Positions 13,253 through 23,715 of a stretch of 64,000 nt of DNA are shown piece by piece. Numbering within the stretch: position 1 is the stretch's first letter; every line of letters starts with the position of its first letter. Position numbers and translations under genes: made by a program. The notes under the pieces were generated by a model. It was given only the letters and a program-made list of their open reading frames with translations. It made no database searches and was not told where the DNA came from. Source of the stretch: Pyrenula massariospora (taxonomy: Eukaryota > Ascomycota > Eurotiomycetes > Pyrenulales > Pyrenulaceae); assembly GCA_021030905.1 (NCBI GenBank), contig JAGFMI010000013.1, positions 1,170,971 to 1,234,970 on the forward strand, written 5' to 3'.

Positions 13253-14633
13253 GCCTGATGGGTTAGAAAGGGCAAAAAGGAAAATGACTTGATACAAATT
13301 TTTTGAAATGGAGATTTTCGATCGAAAAGAGCAAACAATGGATGAGGAGGCTATTTTCCCAGGAGATTCTGAGATTGGAAATAATAAGTGCGGTTTTTCA
13401 TCTCTTATGAACTACCATAGTTCATGAAGGAGTCGTAGAATAGCTCCCGGCTGTCTAAGTACTCTCGGCAAGCGGACTTGCTTCACATCCTGCGTTGGAG
13501 GATACAACTAACATTGTAGTCCACAAAGGGTTATGTGACCTTTTAGGGCAGTCCAACGCTCATGCAGTAATCGATAATCGCATAGAAAGTTGTTTTTGCT
13601 TAGAGGAGGTTGCAGAGCACGTTTTCGATCTGCCTGTTCCGCGGGCTGGCCTTTAATCACCCCGACAGATCGATATCGAATGGTATCGGAACAGGCGAAT
13701 GCGACCTGGTGATAGTAATCAACGTGCTCATGTTGCGTCGTTATTGCACGCTTGAGCAACGCCATTGGGGCGTGCAAGCCTCTTCGCTGCGTAAGTAGAC
13801 TGGCTCGAAAAGACTTGCCCAGATAGGCACCTAGGGTAAGATCAGACCTACTCACGGGGGAACTTTATGCCGATTGATAGGGCGGACGGCCTCCGCCCTA
13901 CCCAAGCTATTTTTCGACGTGCTAACCGTGATACACTCCTTACGGCTGCAACCATCACGACTCTCTCAAAACTCTCACTGAACAACATCTTTGCCTTGCG
14001 CCTTTTGAGTCGTCTCCAAAAGTCCTCCAATGTCTATGGCATCCACCGCCCATCCCTCTTGTTATGAATCATCTTCCGGCCTCCGCCACGCAACCCTCAA
14101 TCCTCATGTTCAACTATGAGCTGGCTCCACATAATACAGCCTCGAGAGAGTTATTCAGTCCCAGCGGTTTGAATGTGTTTTCTCCACCATGTCTCGCCAT
14201 TTCATAGGCAATCAGTTGGATCGACGTCTGCCGCTTTTCTATCGAGACGATCCATTTACGAACCTTGAGACCCACACCCGCCTCGTGACACATTTACATC
14301 CTTCCTAGGTGTCGACTGATGTTCCGGCGTTCGCAATCTGAGGTCTCCGGTCATTACCCACAATCGATAATTAGAAACGTTCTTCTGCAGCATCAATACG
14401 TTACAAGCAAAGCGAAGCCTCTCTGAAGACCCACAGCCTGTGAAGACACCTTGATGAGGCTAAGAAGATGCGGGGCTGATAGCACCATTAGCCATGAGTT
14501 TAAGGTGCTGCCAAGCCTCTCTCGTAGTTAGTCATACAGTTTGTCCCTGCTTTTGTTTCCTGCACTGTTGTCTTTCAGCCTGACCAACCGATCATTCAAG
14601 ACTTGCCACGTTCATCGGTTGTTGACTTGCAAA
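13253..14633. other. Intergenic region
   Basis: Upstream of the five-exon gene lies a probable promoter/5' UTR. A CTAACCCATCAG acceptor-like sequence just before its ATG may mark a 5' UTR intron. Overlapping frames at 13,855-13,508 (-) and 13,610-13,798 or 13,867-14,067 (+) lack domains and look like chance. Nothing else is supported. Confidence 0.4.
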
Positions 14634-15059
14634 ATGGGGTGGAAGCATGCTGACAAAGTGACCCGTATACTCAAAGATTGTGTCTTTGATGATTCTTCAT
14701 CCAAATTTATGGCTACCAATCAAGTCGAACTATACGCGTCGCCCTGTAACTGTGCTCACGCCGCCCAACAAACGGCTCTCATTGATCTCACTAGCCCCTC
14801 GTCTTGGTCAGTGAGACAAAGCAAGCCATATCTTGCTTTACCCGAAACCAACAACGTACAGCTCGGACTGCAACACAACGGGTCGCGATCTCCAACCTCT
14901 ACTTCGTCTGAGATCATCTGTAACGGTCAAATTTTGAGCACTGTGGAGATGAATTGTCCTGGCTTTCCAGTGCTACCGATAATTAACGTTACCATGAATA
15001 TTGTTGCTATGGGCTTAGACAAACTGTTGAAGTGTTTGTGTAGCTTTGTCCAACAATAA
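14634..15059 (+). CDS. Hypothetical protein, 141 aa
   Basis: Unrecognised single-exon frame starting at an ATG in a favourable AAAATGG context. The open frame extends upstream to about 14,541 without another ATG. The product begins MGWKHADKVTRILKDC, contains eight cysteines and ends with a mildly hydrophobic stretch (VLPIINVTMNIVAMGLDKLL). It has no signal peptide at this start and no domain I know. It lies just upstream of, and in the same direction as, a secreted-protein gene. A long leader open frame and fair codon variety argue for a gene, but the lack of homology leaves it uncertain. Confidence 0.35.
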   Translation: MGWKHADKVTRILKDCVFDDSSSKFMATNQVELYASPCNCAHAAQQTALIDLTSPSSWSVRQSKPYLALPETNNVQLGLQHNGSRSPTSTSSEIICNGQILSTVEMNCPGFPVLPIINVTMNIVAMGLDKLLKCLCSFVQQ

Positions 15060-15121
15060 AATACACGGACTAAGTGGATGAACGTCACTTCCCATGTCCT
15101 TGATCAGAATTGTCCTCAAAG

Positions 15122-15129
15122 TATATAAG
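15122..15129 (+). promoter_or_regulatory. TATA box-like site for 15,303 gene
   Basis: TATATAAG lies about 175 bp before the start codon; a second AT-rich candidate (TTATATAAC) is near 15,206. The leader between them and the ATG is C/T/A-rich, as in fungal 5' UTRs. Confidence 0.4.
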
Positions 15130-15302
15130 ATGGCGACAGAGCAAGCACCGAGAGAATCCGATATCGAATCATTACCATATCAACAGCATATCTTCCATTC
15201 CCTTATTATATAACAATCAGCTATCAGATACCAAGACGCCTTTTTGCACACTACACCATTAACGCCTTAGTCTACCATCAGTACTATATTCGATCACCAA
15301 CC

Positions 15303-15826
15303 ATGAAGACTTTCACAGGTATTACACTTCTCAGCTTTTTGATCACTACGCCAATTGTCTCCGGTCTCCCCGCTACAGAAATAATTGACAAGCGCAACGA
15401 CCCAAATGTCTGCCACATCGATGTTGCCATGATCGATAATTGGACTGAATACGCCCAAACACGATACCGCTTTGCTTTCCATTCTGATGGGCCCAATGCC
15501 CCTGATCCGCATAGCTTCTGCGAATGGTGGGATCCGAATGGCCTAGGTAAGAATGTTCCACCATACTGCTACATAGCTACGAAATGCCACATTCTGATAC
15601 ATGGGTGTCCTTTCTAGGTAATCAAATCAGCGATTGCGTCAAGGGCACGAACGTAGCGTGCTACTATAACAAGGATATTGATGGCGGAAAGGGGAGCTGG
15701 GTTGTGGATTCAAGCTGGGCTATGGGGGCGGGGGGCTCGGCTGCCGCCTATTGCATGTTGGATAGAACAAGGATGAACTGGAGAGACAAGAGCAACTGCC
15801 AGGGGGCAGCTACCGGTAACAGCTAA
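15303..15826 (+). CDS. Small secreted cysteine-rich protein, 150 aa
   Basis: Two exons, 15303-15546 and 15618-15826, joined by a GTAAGA...TTCTAG intron that restores GLGNQISDCVKGT. The N-terminus MKTFTGITLLSFLITTPIVSG is a classic signal peptide (quoted here as residues 1-20 plus G21). It is followed by a short propeptide ending in K30-R31, a Kex2-like site. The mature part has six cysteines (in VCHI, FCEW, DCVK, ACYY, YCML and NCQG), enough for three disulfides, and a tryptophan-rich SFCEWWDPNG segment. No enzyme domain is recognised. Size, secretion signal and cysteine pattern fit a candidate effector or other apoplastic protein; the function is inference. An isolated gene in a gene-poor stretch near a RIP-affected block is a common setting for effectors. 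Confidence 0.85.
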
Positions 15827-18800
15827 GCTGGTGGTCATGACGGTAAGCCTACCGGGCGCTGGCGATTGGAACAGTGTTGGCTGCCACATGACGAAGAGGT
15901 TGGACTTGTTCCTTCGAGTTTTTTGACTTCCTTGAGTTATGAGGTCATGATCCTAGGTGAATGTCCTGGAGATATTCGGCGTTTGAATAGAGGGGTCTCA
16001 TTTTAGTTTTTGTATTGCCAATTCCCGATCGCAAGTTCGCCGACAATGTTTTCCCATTTGACCGCATCCGGATGGATGCAAGAACTGTAATACCGTTCGT
16101 TATGAAATCCGTTTCACATAGCCACTTTAGAGCTCTATAGGGTGGATTGCTTTGCAGTCCATTCTGGGACGGGTATTTCCACCTGGAATCCGCGCTTATC
16201 TACAAAGCTTGGAGATTGACTATATTTTTATGCTAGATCCATTCAGGTAATAACGAGAGCGAGGGAGACGGGGCTCGGAAGAATTGAGTAGGTGTCATAT
16301 TATCTCCTATAATGATGCTCCACTTACCCCTTTCTTTAATGCCGCTGTTTGACGATCCTTGTCAATATACTAGAACCGTGCTAATGACAGTGCAGACACC
16401 TACCATATATTGATAATCTACTGCAGTGAGGCATTATAGGTTAGCGCTGCACAGTGGTAGACACTAACCCCTACGCTATTCGATATTATCGTATACTGTA
16501 GTTCAAAGAGCATGAGTCGACTCGTTGCTGTTCCCCATCAGCAGTAACATTCTTTCTGTTGAGCGATACCCTGAGATAGAGAGACTTTTACGGATCTAAT
16601 CTCTGTTCCTAGTACTCTCCAATTTACACCGTCTTACGTGATTTTCTTCCTCGACAAGCCGACAGCTACGATCTGCGAGACGAGCCAGCTAGTGAATTGT
16701 TTTTTGTATTAGCGAACTCTATCTCTTTCTACGGGTGGCTTATGCGGGCGATACTCGGGAGGGAAAGCATACAGGGCTGAAAAATACATGATTGTCCGCG
16801 TTTAAGCGTTGTTTGTCAGGAGGGGGTTGCTGGATTGTTTTCCAGCCGAGAACCTCTGACAACTTTAAGCGGCATCAACATTTTCACATATCCATTTAAC
16901 GCATTAGCATACTGCGTCGCATTCGCAAAACAGCGTGAAGAAACTTCTATGTACATCGATCAAGTCGAAGATAATAAGCGATAGCGAGGTGCTCTTGATA
17001 GGAAAATTTTTAATTGCATCATGACACATGGCCACGACCGAGTTTTAATTTACGCTTCCACTGAGATAGGAAACACACCTAGAGTAAGATCATTAAGAGT
17101 GTCCTGTAGATAAATTACAGGATATAGTTTATGTATAATGAACCTTGTGCAAGATTATAGAGGCGATGAGAATTTCCACGATGACTTAGGTGGTAAGCAT
17201 GATGCCGAGATCATCGTCATATTCCTCAATTATTGCAAAATCTCGATTATCTGGTATTATGTTGAGACCACTGAGGATCCACTTGGCAAATAAATGATGA
17301 CTGAAGTAACGTGGAAACACCTCGATCTTTTGAGACTTGTTACGGCCCATGCTCTCGCCCGTCAACATCACATTTTGGTGGTCCTTCCATTCCCGCCACA
17401 TCCCCCCATTTGCATTTGCCTAGGACCGATCATTTTCTGGAACTGTCACCGTCTTCGATATTCAGGGCTCCAAATCACGGCGAAAAATCTGACCTGTACT
17501 CTCCTCTGGGCGATAAAGACTATAAGGGAATGGACCTCAAGTCTGAGGATACCGACGTTCGCTTACTTATAACGACTTTGACACGACCCTCGTATAACTC
17601 ATCATCTGGTCTTCCTGGCGGCAACAAGAGCCGTCTGAAGTTCTTTTCTTGTAATGGGTCTTTTCGCATTAATCTGTTGGCTCCGATGCTGGCCCACACC
17701 TGAGCGTCGATGTGAGCTTCCCGAACCTGTGGACCAAAGCGGTCTGTACATCATTGGTCAATCCAACAGGTATGGCAGTCTGGACACGTTCCTAATAAAA
17801 CGAGAGTGAGAAGCATGAATACTAGGACAGTATTCATAGCTCTTGTGTGCGGTTGAGAAAAATCAGGACTGATATTATCTGTAGAAACATCAGAAGTACA
17901 CTGAAAAATATACAGTCTTGAAATTCAGAACTCGACCTCTACCAAGCAAGAGGGATTTTCAGTAGGTGTCAGCCAATAAGCCTCCAGCTAATGTTTTTAG
18001 ACAAGTGAGTTTTGGTGCAGCGCTCTCTCTTAACATCTCGTGCACGCCGATACCCGGCCAACAATCAAGCTTCCCCCGACTAAGCTCCGTGAGGACAAGA
18101 AACTATTTTATTATTTCACATCAAAGCTATTGTTGCTAAGGCTTGACATGGAAAGAACATAAGTGCCAGTCTGGGAAACGAAAATCAAATCTTGCATACG
18201 AGATGATCATGAAGAAGCTACGTAGGACGTGTCTAGCTATGGCTACTTGCGATTAAATCTTTGACTTGTCAGTATGGTCAGTTAGGTTTCTTAGATAAGA
18301 TAAGATTGTAGTTGCCAGTTAACCTTAATATTGAAATGTCTAGGATTCACCCCATAAGGACACAACGATCTCAACAAGCGCTGTAAAATTTATTGTAATT
18401 TCGCTCGTACCTCCTTCGATAACCTTTGATGCTTGGTAGCGGAAGTAGTGGTCGATTCGATCAATAAGCGAGCACCCGTCAGCGCTGAGGACTAACTCAG
18501 ATCGGCTACAGCTTCGGCCATCTAGTCTCGAATTTCCTCCCGCTATATTAGCAGAGTTCTGGTCCGCATTATTCATATGGCTTTCCTTACTAGATACCTG
18601 CCTGTTTCATCCCTTACCACAGGCCCCTTCTTACCTGTCACCTCTAAATGTCCGATCGATCAATGCCAATACCTCACACGACAGACTTCAGAAGTAGCGT
18701 AACCTTCGTCCATCCAGATGCAAGCCTGATCCCACCACCCTGCTGTCTCTGCTGTTGTTACTAGTCTGGAGTCAAACTTCGAGCAGGCTAAGGGAGAAAT

Positions 18801-19819
18801 TGAAGCTATTAAAGAAGTTAAGTGTGATCTATCATGGGTTTCATTTCTGTCAAGACAGGTGTTGCTTTATCCGTAGACTCGGATCTTGACTGAGAAGAAG
18901 GGCTGTATCGTGTTGGACAACGACTTCGCCTTAATGCATCTTTCGAGAATTGGGGCACAACAAATTTGAGCTGATATTTATTGTCTTCAAATGATAGACT
19001 CCAAAGCATTTTGACGCATAGTGCAAGATAAAAACGCGATATAACACAAATTTAATAGTAGGAAAGTACCAGAGGTAGACTGTCCACTCAGAAGCCATTT
19101 AATCGTCTACTAAGCTTTTGATGCCTATAACATATATTTAGTATCAATATAACAAGTATGGTCATCCGATCTAGCTCACGCCCCTTCACCTAACCCTGAG
19201 GCTGATGCTGCTTCCATTACTTCTCCGATCTTCGAAGGTGTACAAGAGCCAGCCCCAACTCCTAGACTGCATAGATCTTTTAGTGGATATCAAGCCCTCA
19301 TCTCAGCTTCAAGAATAGAACCTTGCCTTTCAATCATTGATTTCATGCTTATTCTGTGCTTGCCACAGCGAGATTTTTGACGCTACATCAATGATGTGCC
19401 ACGGCGAGGGTGTACAGTGGATTGGAGCGCGGGCAACTTCGGTCTTGATGTTCGCAATCCATCAAGACTTTGCGCCGTCAAGCTTGACAGAGATAACTGC
19501 TCGAAATATCTGAGAAAGTGGGTCACAATGTCCTTCACCGCTTACGCCGGTGCTCTTCGTCAGACAAAGCCCCCTCTTCTGCAACTATACGAGCTATCAA
19601 AGCGCATCGTTCCGGTGACCACACCCCGCCGACCTTGTCCATAGCTGACAAGCCTCAGCCTTCCGCCTACCCGATCCCGAAGTGAGACATACGAAGTAAG
19701 CTGAGCTTGTTTCCCAAAATGGCATAAGGCTAGATAGTCACGTGATGACCGAAATGCGGGATAAACGAGCGCTAAAGTTGACTAGCCGCTCGTGTTGACA
19801 TAAGAGAAATGTATTGGCG

Positions 19820-20155
19820 ATGAGGCGGCTGAACGCTTTTGCGGGGAACGCTGTAGCCCTGTCGATCACTTCAACCGTTGGTAGTAGTGCTGCTACGTCC
19901 TATTTTGGGCATATCGACAGCAGGGACCAGAGGCATCAATGGACACCCAGGATTGACATGCTGAAATTTTCTACCAACGCCGCAAGCAAAGCAGGTTTTA
20001 AGAAATCTGAAGCATTCATGCTGAATTCACTCTCTCAGTCAATACGTGCTTACCTTCCACCAATTTCAGTCGGCAAGTATAGTCCCACTGCCCTGACCGG
20101 TCATCCTGCCATATATAATGAGGGTTTTAAAGAACAACTCCGGTCCCGCCTTTGA
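19820..20155 (+). CDS. Hypothetical ORF, 111 aa
   Basis: ATG-started open frame with no recognised domain. The N-terminus MRRLNAFAGNAVALSITSTV is mildly hydrophobic with two early arginines, so a mitochondrial presequence or chance is possible. No introns are evident. It is listed only because it is the longest ATG-started frame in a large gap. Confidence 0.2.
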   Translation: MRRLNAFAGNAVALSITSTVGSSAATSYFGHIDSRDQRHQWTPRIDMLKFSTNAASKAGFKKSEAFMLNSLSQSIRAYLPPISVGKYSPTALTGHPAIYNEGFKEQLRSRL

Positions 20156-20553
20156 ATTTACTCGCTCATGGTCAACCCCCGAAACCCTCAACTCCGAGAC
20201 CAAGATGACCCATAGCGCCGTCTTCGTGTAAGTCCATTGGCACAGAAATATGGCTTTTGAACCCAAGACGTCGGCAAGTCAAACAGGCCCCTCGCAGACA
20301 CGAAGAAGGAACGACACTAGTGAGAGGTCGCTCCGATGCGACCCGCTTGGTCTGAAAAATTGGATCGCCCAAGAATGATTTCTACGTCCTACACTACTGT
20401 ATGCCGGGAGAGAACACGAGAAAACCCAATGGATCGGCAATGCTGTACTTTGTATGAGGATAGCAGCGGCCGGATCAATCTTGTCGCCTTCAGCTACCGG
20501 CATTAATCCATCAATCCCTACTTATCACGGAGAAGGTGGTAGAGAGGAACAGA

Positions 20554-20559
20554 TATAAA
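20554..20559 (+). promoter_or_regulatory. TATA box-like site for 20,682 gene
   Basis: TATAAA in GATATAAAGTG, 123 bp before the start codon and followed by a C/T/A-rich leader with an AAAATGC start context. Confidence 0.45.
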
Positions 20560-20681
20560 GTGTTCGCCGAGCCCTCTCGAAAGTCCATCCTCAGCACCAC
20601 GGCCAATCGTCCAGTACCAGTCTCAATTTACGAAAGCAATCTTTTCAATCCTAAAATCCCAACCCCGAACAATATAGCAAA

Positions 20682-21251
20682 ATGCAGCTCCTGTCGACCC
20701 TCTTTCTTGCCGGACTTGCCGGCGCCTCTCCAGCGCTCAAGCGCGCTGAGTACCCCAAGTTCTTCGACGTGACCCCCGAAGAGGTCGCCTCAAAGTCCGT
20801 CCCCGCAGAGGCGCAGTCGTTCAGAACGCTCGTCAACGTCCAAACCGTGGGGGCTTATTTCTGCACCGATGCCAATGGTCAGGGTACCTGCGCATACGTA
20901 CTGAACGTGCCAAATACTTGCGGTAAGTCTCACAATTGAATACAAATTCAGAGAAGAGTTATGTGAGACTGATTGTGGCGCAACAGCGTCGGTCGAGGGT
21001 ACACCCTTTCAAGATACGATCAGCTTCTTCGACCCCAGCGGAAACGCAAACACTCCTGCTGCGCGGTGTACGGTCTATGTGTAAGTATCTTCTTGAATGC
21101 CGATGATAGGAGGCTGACAAATGGAAACAGTGACTTTAGATGCACCGGTCGCAGCGAAGTCATTGATGTGCCATTCGGCAACCTTGCTGTTCAGGGAGAT
21201 CCGACGTTCGACAATAATATTAGCAGCTTCAACTGCGTTGTCAAGACTTAG
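20682..21251 (+). CDS. Small secreted cysteine-rich protein, 151 aa
   Basis: Three exons: 20682-20922, 20987-21080 and 21131-21251, with GTAAGT donors in both introns. A signal peptide (MQLLSTLFLAGLAGASPA) is followed by a Kex2-like K20-R21. The mature chain holds six cysteines, in FCTD, TCAY, NTCA, RCTV, RCTG and NCVV. It has mixed polar beta-type sequence such as TVGAYFCTDANGQGTCAYV and no enzyme motif. It is similar in size, cysteine number and processing to the 15,303 gene but shows no obvious sequence similarity to it. A secreted effector-like or cell-surface role is likely by architecture only. It lies 2.2 kb from the AT-rich block. Confidence 0.87.
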
Positions 21252-21543
21252 ATAGTCTATGAGGGAAGAGAAATCTTGCATGTATCGGAGGCAGCTTAGT
21301 GTATGCATTGACTAGTACAATACTAGGCCTTGGTAGATGCGAGCTTGCTCAGCACCTGTAGCGGTAGATAGTGTCTAAGGCGATGCATGCTGTTGATAAC
21401 ATGATCGTTTACTTAGTCCCGTGCATGCCGTAAAGTACGAGCGTGGCTTGCTCGGTCATACTTAGAGGTAAAGCTGAGCCTGTTCTGGGATCATTCGTTG
21501 GATCTATCTCGTACATTCATTTGACCTGGAATATCGCGCCGTA
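21252..21543. other. Short intergenic spacer between convergent genes
   Basis: Lies between the 3' ends of the secreted-protein gene and the amidohydrolase gene. No open frame or repeat of note. Confidence 0.5.
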
Positions 21544-22839
21544 CTAATCAGGTAAAGACGCTGGCTTCACAACTCCGACCTGCTCAACAATCCTCCCATA
21601 AGCCTCCACCCTCCGATGCTTCCCAAAATCAAAAACTTTCTCCTTTCCCCTCCGACACCTTTCTAAATTCACCTCCACCACCAACACTCCATCCCGCCCA
21701 TCCATATCTCTCCCCATCTCTGCCACTATATCTCCGTCCGGACCTATCACCATTGTCCCTGGTATCAGTGCGCCTCCTCCCTCTCCCTCTTCGTTCTCCT
21801 CTTCCTCTTCTTCTTCCCTTCCTTCCCCTTGTCTACAGAGGACAGAGGTGCCTTTTTCCACGCCGCATTTTGCGACGGCGACACTGAAACACGCGTTGGC
21901 GTAGCAACCGGCTTGCATGCTTAATCGGTGATGGAATAGCGCTTCATTTTCGATGTCAGATCTGCTTACCTCCTCTCCCTCCCCGTTCTGTGGCCGGAGC
22001 CCACGAACTCTGGCTTCCCTAAGCGCGTCCCGCATTTCCGGTGACCATGCGGTCGTGTTGTACCCACACAAGATGAGCTCTGCGCCCTGAAGACCGTGCA
22101 CGCGCCAGGCCTCGGGCCAGCGGCGGTCGTTGCACAGCATCATGCCCAGTATCGGATCATTTCGCGCTCCTGATTCCGGATGGAGCAGGTTGGGAACACG
22201 GAAAGATTCAAATCCCAGATCGCCAGGAAGGAAGTAACGTTTCTCGAGCTGGTTGGTGCCGTGTGGTTGGGGGTTTGGCTCAACGGTACCCGGGAGGTGG
22301 ATTTTACGGTACTTCTGCAGGATGGTCTGGGTGTGGGCGGAGTAGTAGATGTAAGTGTTGTAATGCGCGTGCTCTGGGTTTGCCGACTGCGTGGTGGCCG
22401 TGGAGGCGGGGGTGGGGGCCCCAGCACATTCGGCGAGACCGATGCAGACGTCGAGGTTAAGTTCCGTGGCGCGGTTGAGGAGGGGCCCGAGGATCGGGGA
22501 GGAGAGCGGGGATGTGAAAGTCGAGGGTGGAGAGAAGAAGGATTCGAGGGTTTGATTGGGGTTGGAGGGAGGACTGGGATAGAAGAGGCGGGGGAAGAAG
22601 GTGCTGGAGGAGAGCTCGGGATAGACTATGAGGCGGGCGGATTGGGTGGCGGCGGATTCGAGGAGGGTGAGGAGGCGGGTTTGGATGGTGGAGGGTGCGG
22701 TGGAAAGGTGGATCGGGCCGAGTTGGGCGGCGGCGACGGTAAGTTTGCGGGGAGAGGAAGTGGATGTTGGCATATTTTGGGTGGTCGGCGTATGGATTCT
22801 ATTGGATGTGGAGAACAAATGTGTAAGTTGAGATTTCAT
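21544..22839 (-). CDS. Nitrilase-superfamily amidohydrolase, N-carbamoyl-D-amino-acid hydrolase-like
   Basis: Intronless 431-aa frame of the carbon-nitrogen hydrolase fold. The Glu-Lys-Cys triad is visible: E75 in YPELSSSTFFPR, K179 in KYRKIHLPG and C236 in GMMLCNDRRWPEAWRV. Adjacent GLQGAELILCGYNTTAW and the N-terminal AAAQLGPI also match the family. ELxxTTFFPR with CNDRRWPE is the pattern of N-carbamoyl-D-amino-acid amidohydrolases, which release ammonia and CO2 from N-carbamoyl amino acids, so that substrate class is the best guess. A Glu-rich insertion at about 341-353 precedes the last strand and is absent from bacterial enzymes. The start may be M23 (position 22,773), since the first 22 residues precede the fold; alternatively they form a short targeting sequence. 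It is convergent with the secreted-protein gene and is the last intact gene before the AT-rich block. Confidence 0.9.
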   Translation of the reverse strand: MKSQLTHLFSTSNRIHTPTTQNMPTSTSSPRKLTVAAAQLGPIHLSTAPSTIQTRLLTLLESAATQSARLIVYPELSSSTFFPRLFYPSPPSNPNQTLESFFSPPSTFTSPLSSPILGPLLNRATELNLDVCIGLAECAGAPTPASTATTQSANPEHAHYNTYIYYSAHTQTILQKYRKIHLPGTVEPNPQPHGTNQLEKRYFLPGDLGFESFRVPNLLHPESGARNDPILGMMLCNDRRWPEAWRVHGLQGAELILCGYNTTAWSPEMRDALREARVRGLRPQNGEGEEVSRSDIENEALFHHRLSMQAGCYANACFSVAVAKCGVEKGTSVLCRQGEGREEEEEEENEEGEGGGALIPGTMVIGPDGDIVAEMGRDMDGRDGVLVVEVNLERCRRGKEKVFDFGKHRRVEAYGRIVEQVGVVKPASLPD

Positions 22840-23467
22840 TCATGTATGGTCATCAGTAGCATCGGTTCTACAAAAATGAAGCGGGAGGGTCCAGCACAAT
22901 GCGTCACCCTACAAGACCTCGGTAGCGATTATTCGTCAGTAGAATCGCAGACACTTCCCGGCATGTGCAGAGTAGTGCGGAGGATCTATAAATCGGGCTG
23001 GAAGCTTGGTCGTCGGAAACGCGGAATCCAATTACGATGTGATGATAGTTGCGAATCTTGGAATTTGACGGTGAACGTGGATTCCCAACGCTTTTCTTCT
23101 CAGGGAAAACGCGGCGAATCGACCACGCAAGTCACGTATCGGGAACGAGTGGGCTCTAATCTTTGTCGCACGCCAACCAGAGCATTCCATACACGCGTCG
23201 AAATCGGAGATAAAGCCGTCAAAGGGCCTTGCATGAAGATCCTGGAGTTGTTGTTGCTGATTTGCCTTTACCCGGAAATTGGTCACTCGGTAAGACATCC
23301 ATGAAGCGGGCATCTATGACTTCGAGGAGACTGGGTTGAAAATGCATGCTAGAGCGCCGAGTACAAGTCTAGACTGGTATAGCAGGAGGAATGCCTCACC
23401 ACAAGGCAACTGTGGATAGGTCACGGTCATCTAAAGCGTTGGGTCTAACGTTTACATCGCACCACTA
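22840..23467. other. Spacer between amidohydrolase gene and AT-rich block
   Basis: Contains the amidohydrolase promoter. A 93-codon minus-strand frame (23,313-23,032) and a long plus-strand frame continuing from antisense of the enzyme gene are present, but neither has a recognised domain. Composition is normal up to the TA at 23,466-23,467. Confidence 0.4.
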
Positions 23468-23715
23468 TCCCTTACTAGTTGGTAAATGGCTAAATTTCCG
23501 TAGTTTCTTTACCTATCGATCTGTTTACTGTATAATTTTAAATTTTTAAAAATTTCGCAATTATTAATTATTATTAATTATAATTTATTTAATATAATTT
23601 AAAATATTTTAAAATCGCGAGAGCTTGACAGAAATTTAAAATTAAAAAAATTTATTTAAAAACCTTTAATATTATTATATAATGTTTTAAAATTATATAA
23701 TATATTTTATTATTA
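23468..23715 (+). mobile_element. Left end of a larger relative of the 9,969 element
   Basis: Starts TCCCTTACTAGTTGGTAAA after a TA dinucleotide and is collinear with 9,969-10,212, sharing long AT-rich stretches such as TAATTTATTTAATATAATTT. Beyond about 23,715 the two sequences diverge. The matching right terminus was not found, so the element's full length is unknown; it may be truncated or its end RIP-erased. Confidence 0.75.

Larger units (their letters stand above)
15827..20681. other. 4.9-kb gene-poor region
   Basis: No gene is firmly supported. Weak frames are: 17,311-17,703 (+, 130 codons, GTG-started, Ser/Pro-rich); 18,576-18,340 (-, 78 codons); 19,396-19,644 (+); and 19,820-20,155 (+, ATG-started, 111 aa, basic, no domain). 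Some could be relics of genes. Base composition is ordinary and no transposon ends or long repeats were recognised. The last 150 bp form the promoter of the next gene. Confidence 0.4.

Noticed and set aside
18340-18576. Minus-strand frame with an acyl-CoA dehydrogenase-like KVIEGGTSEI string
   Set aside because: Only ten residues resemble the family C-terminus and no other part of such an enzyme occurs upstream on that strand. Treated as coincidence.
22180-23304. 374-codon plus-strand frame opposite the amidohydrolase
   Set aside because: Most of it is antisense to a well-supported enzyme gene with an intact catalytic triad. The product is Gly/Glu/Arg low-complexity, as expected from the GC-rich complement, and the extension past the gene start has no domain.
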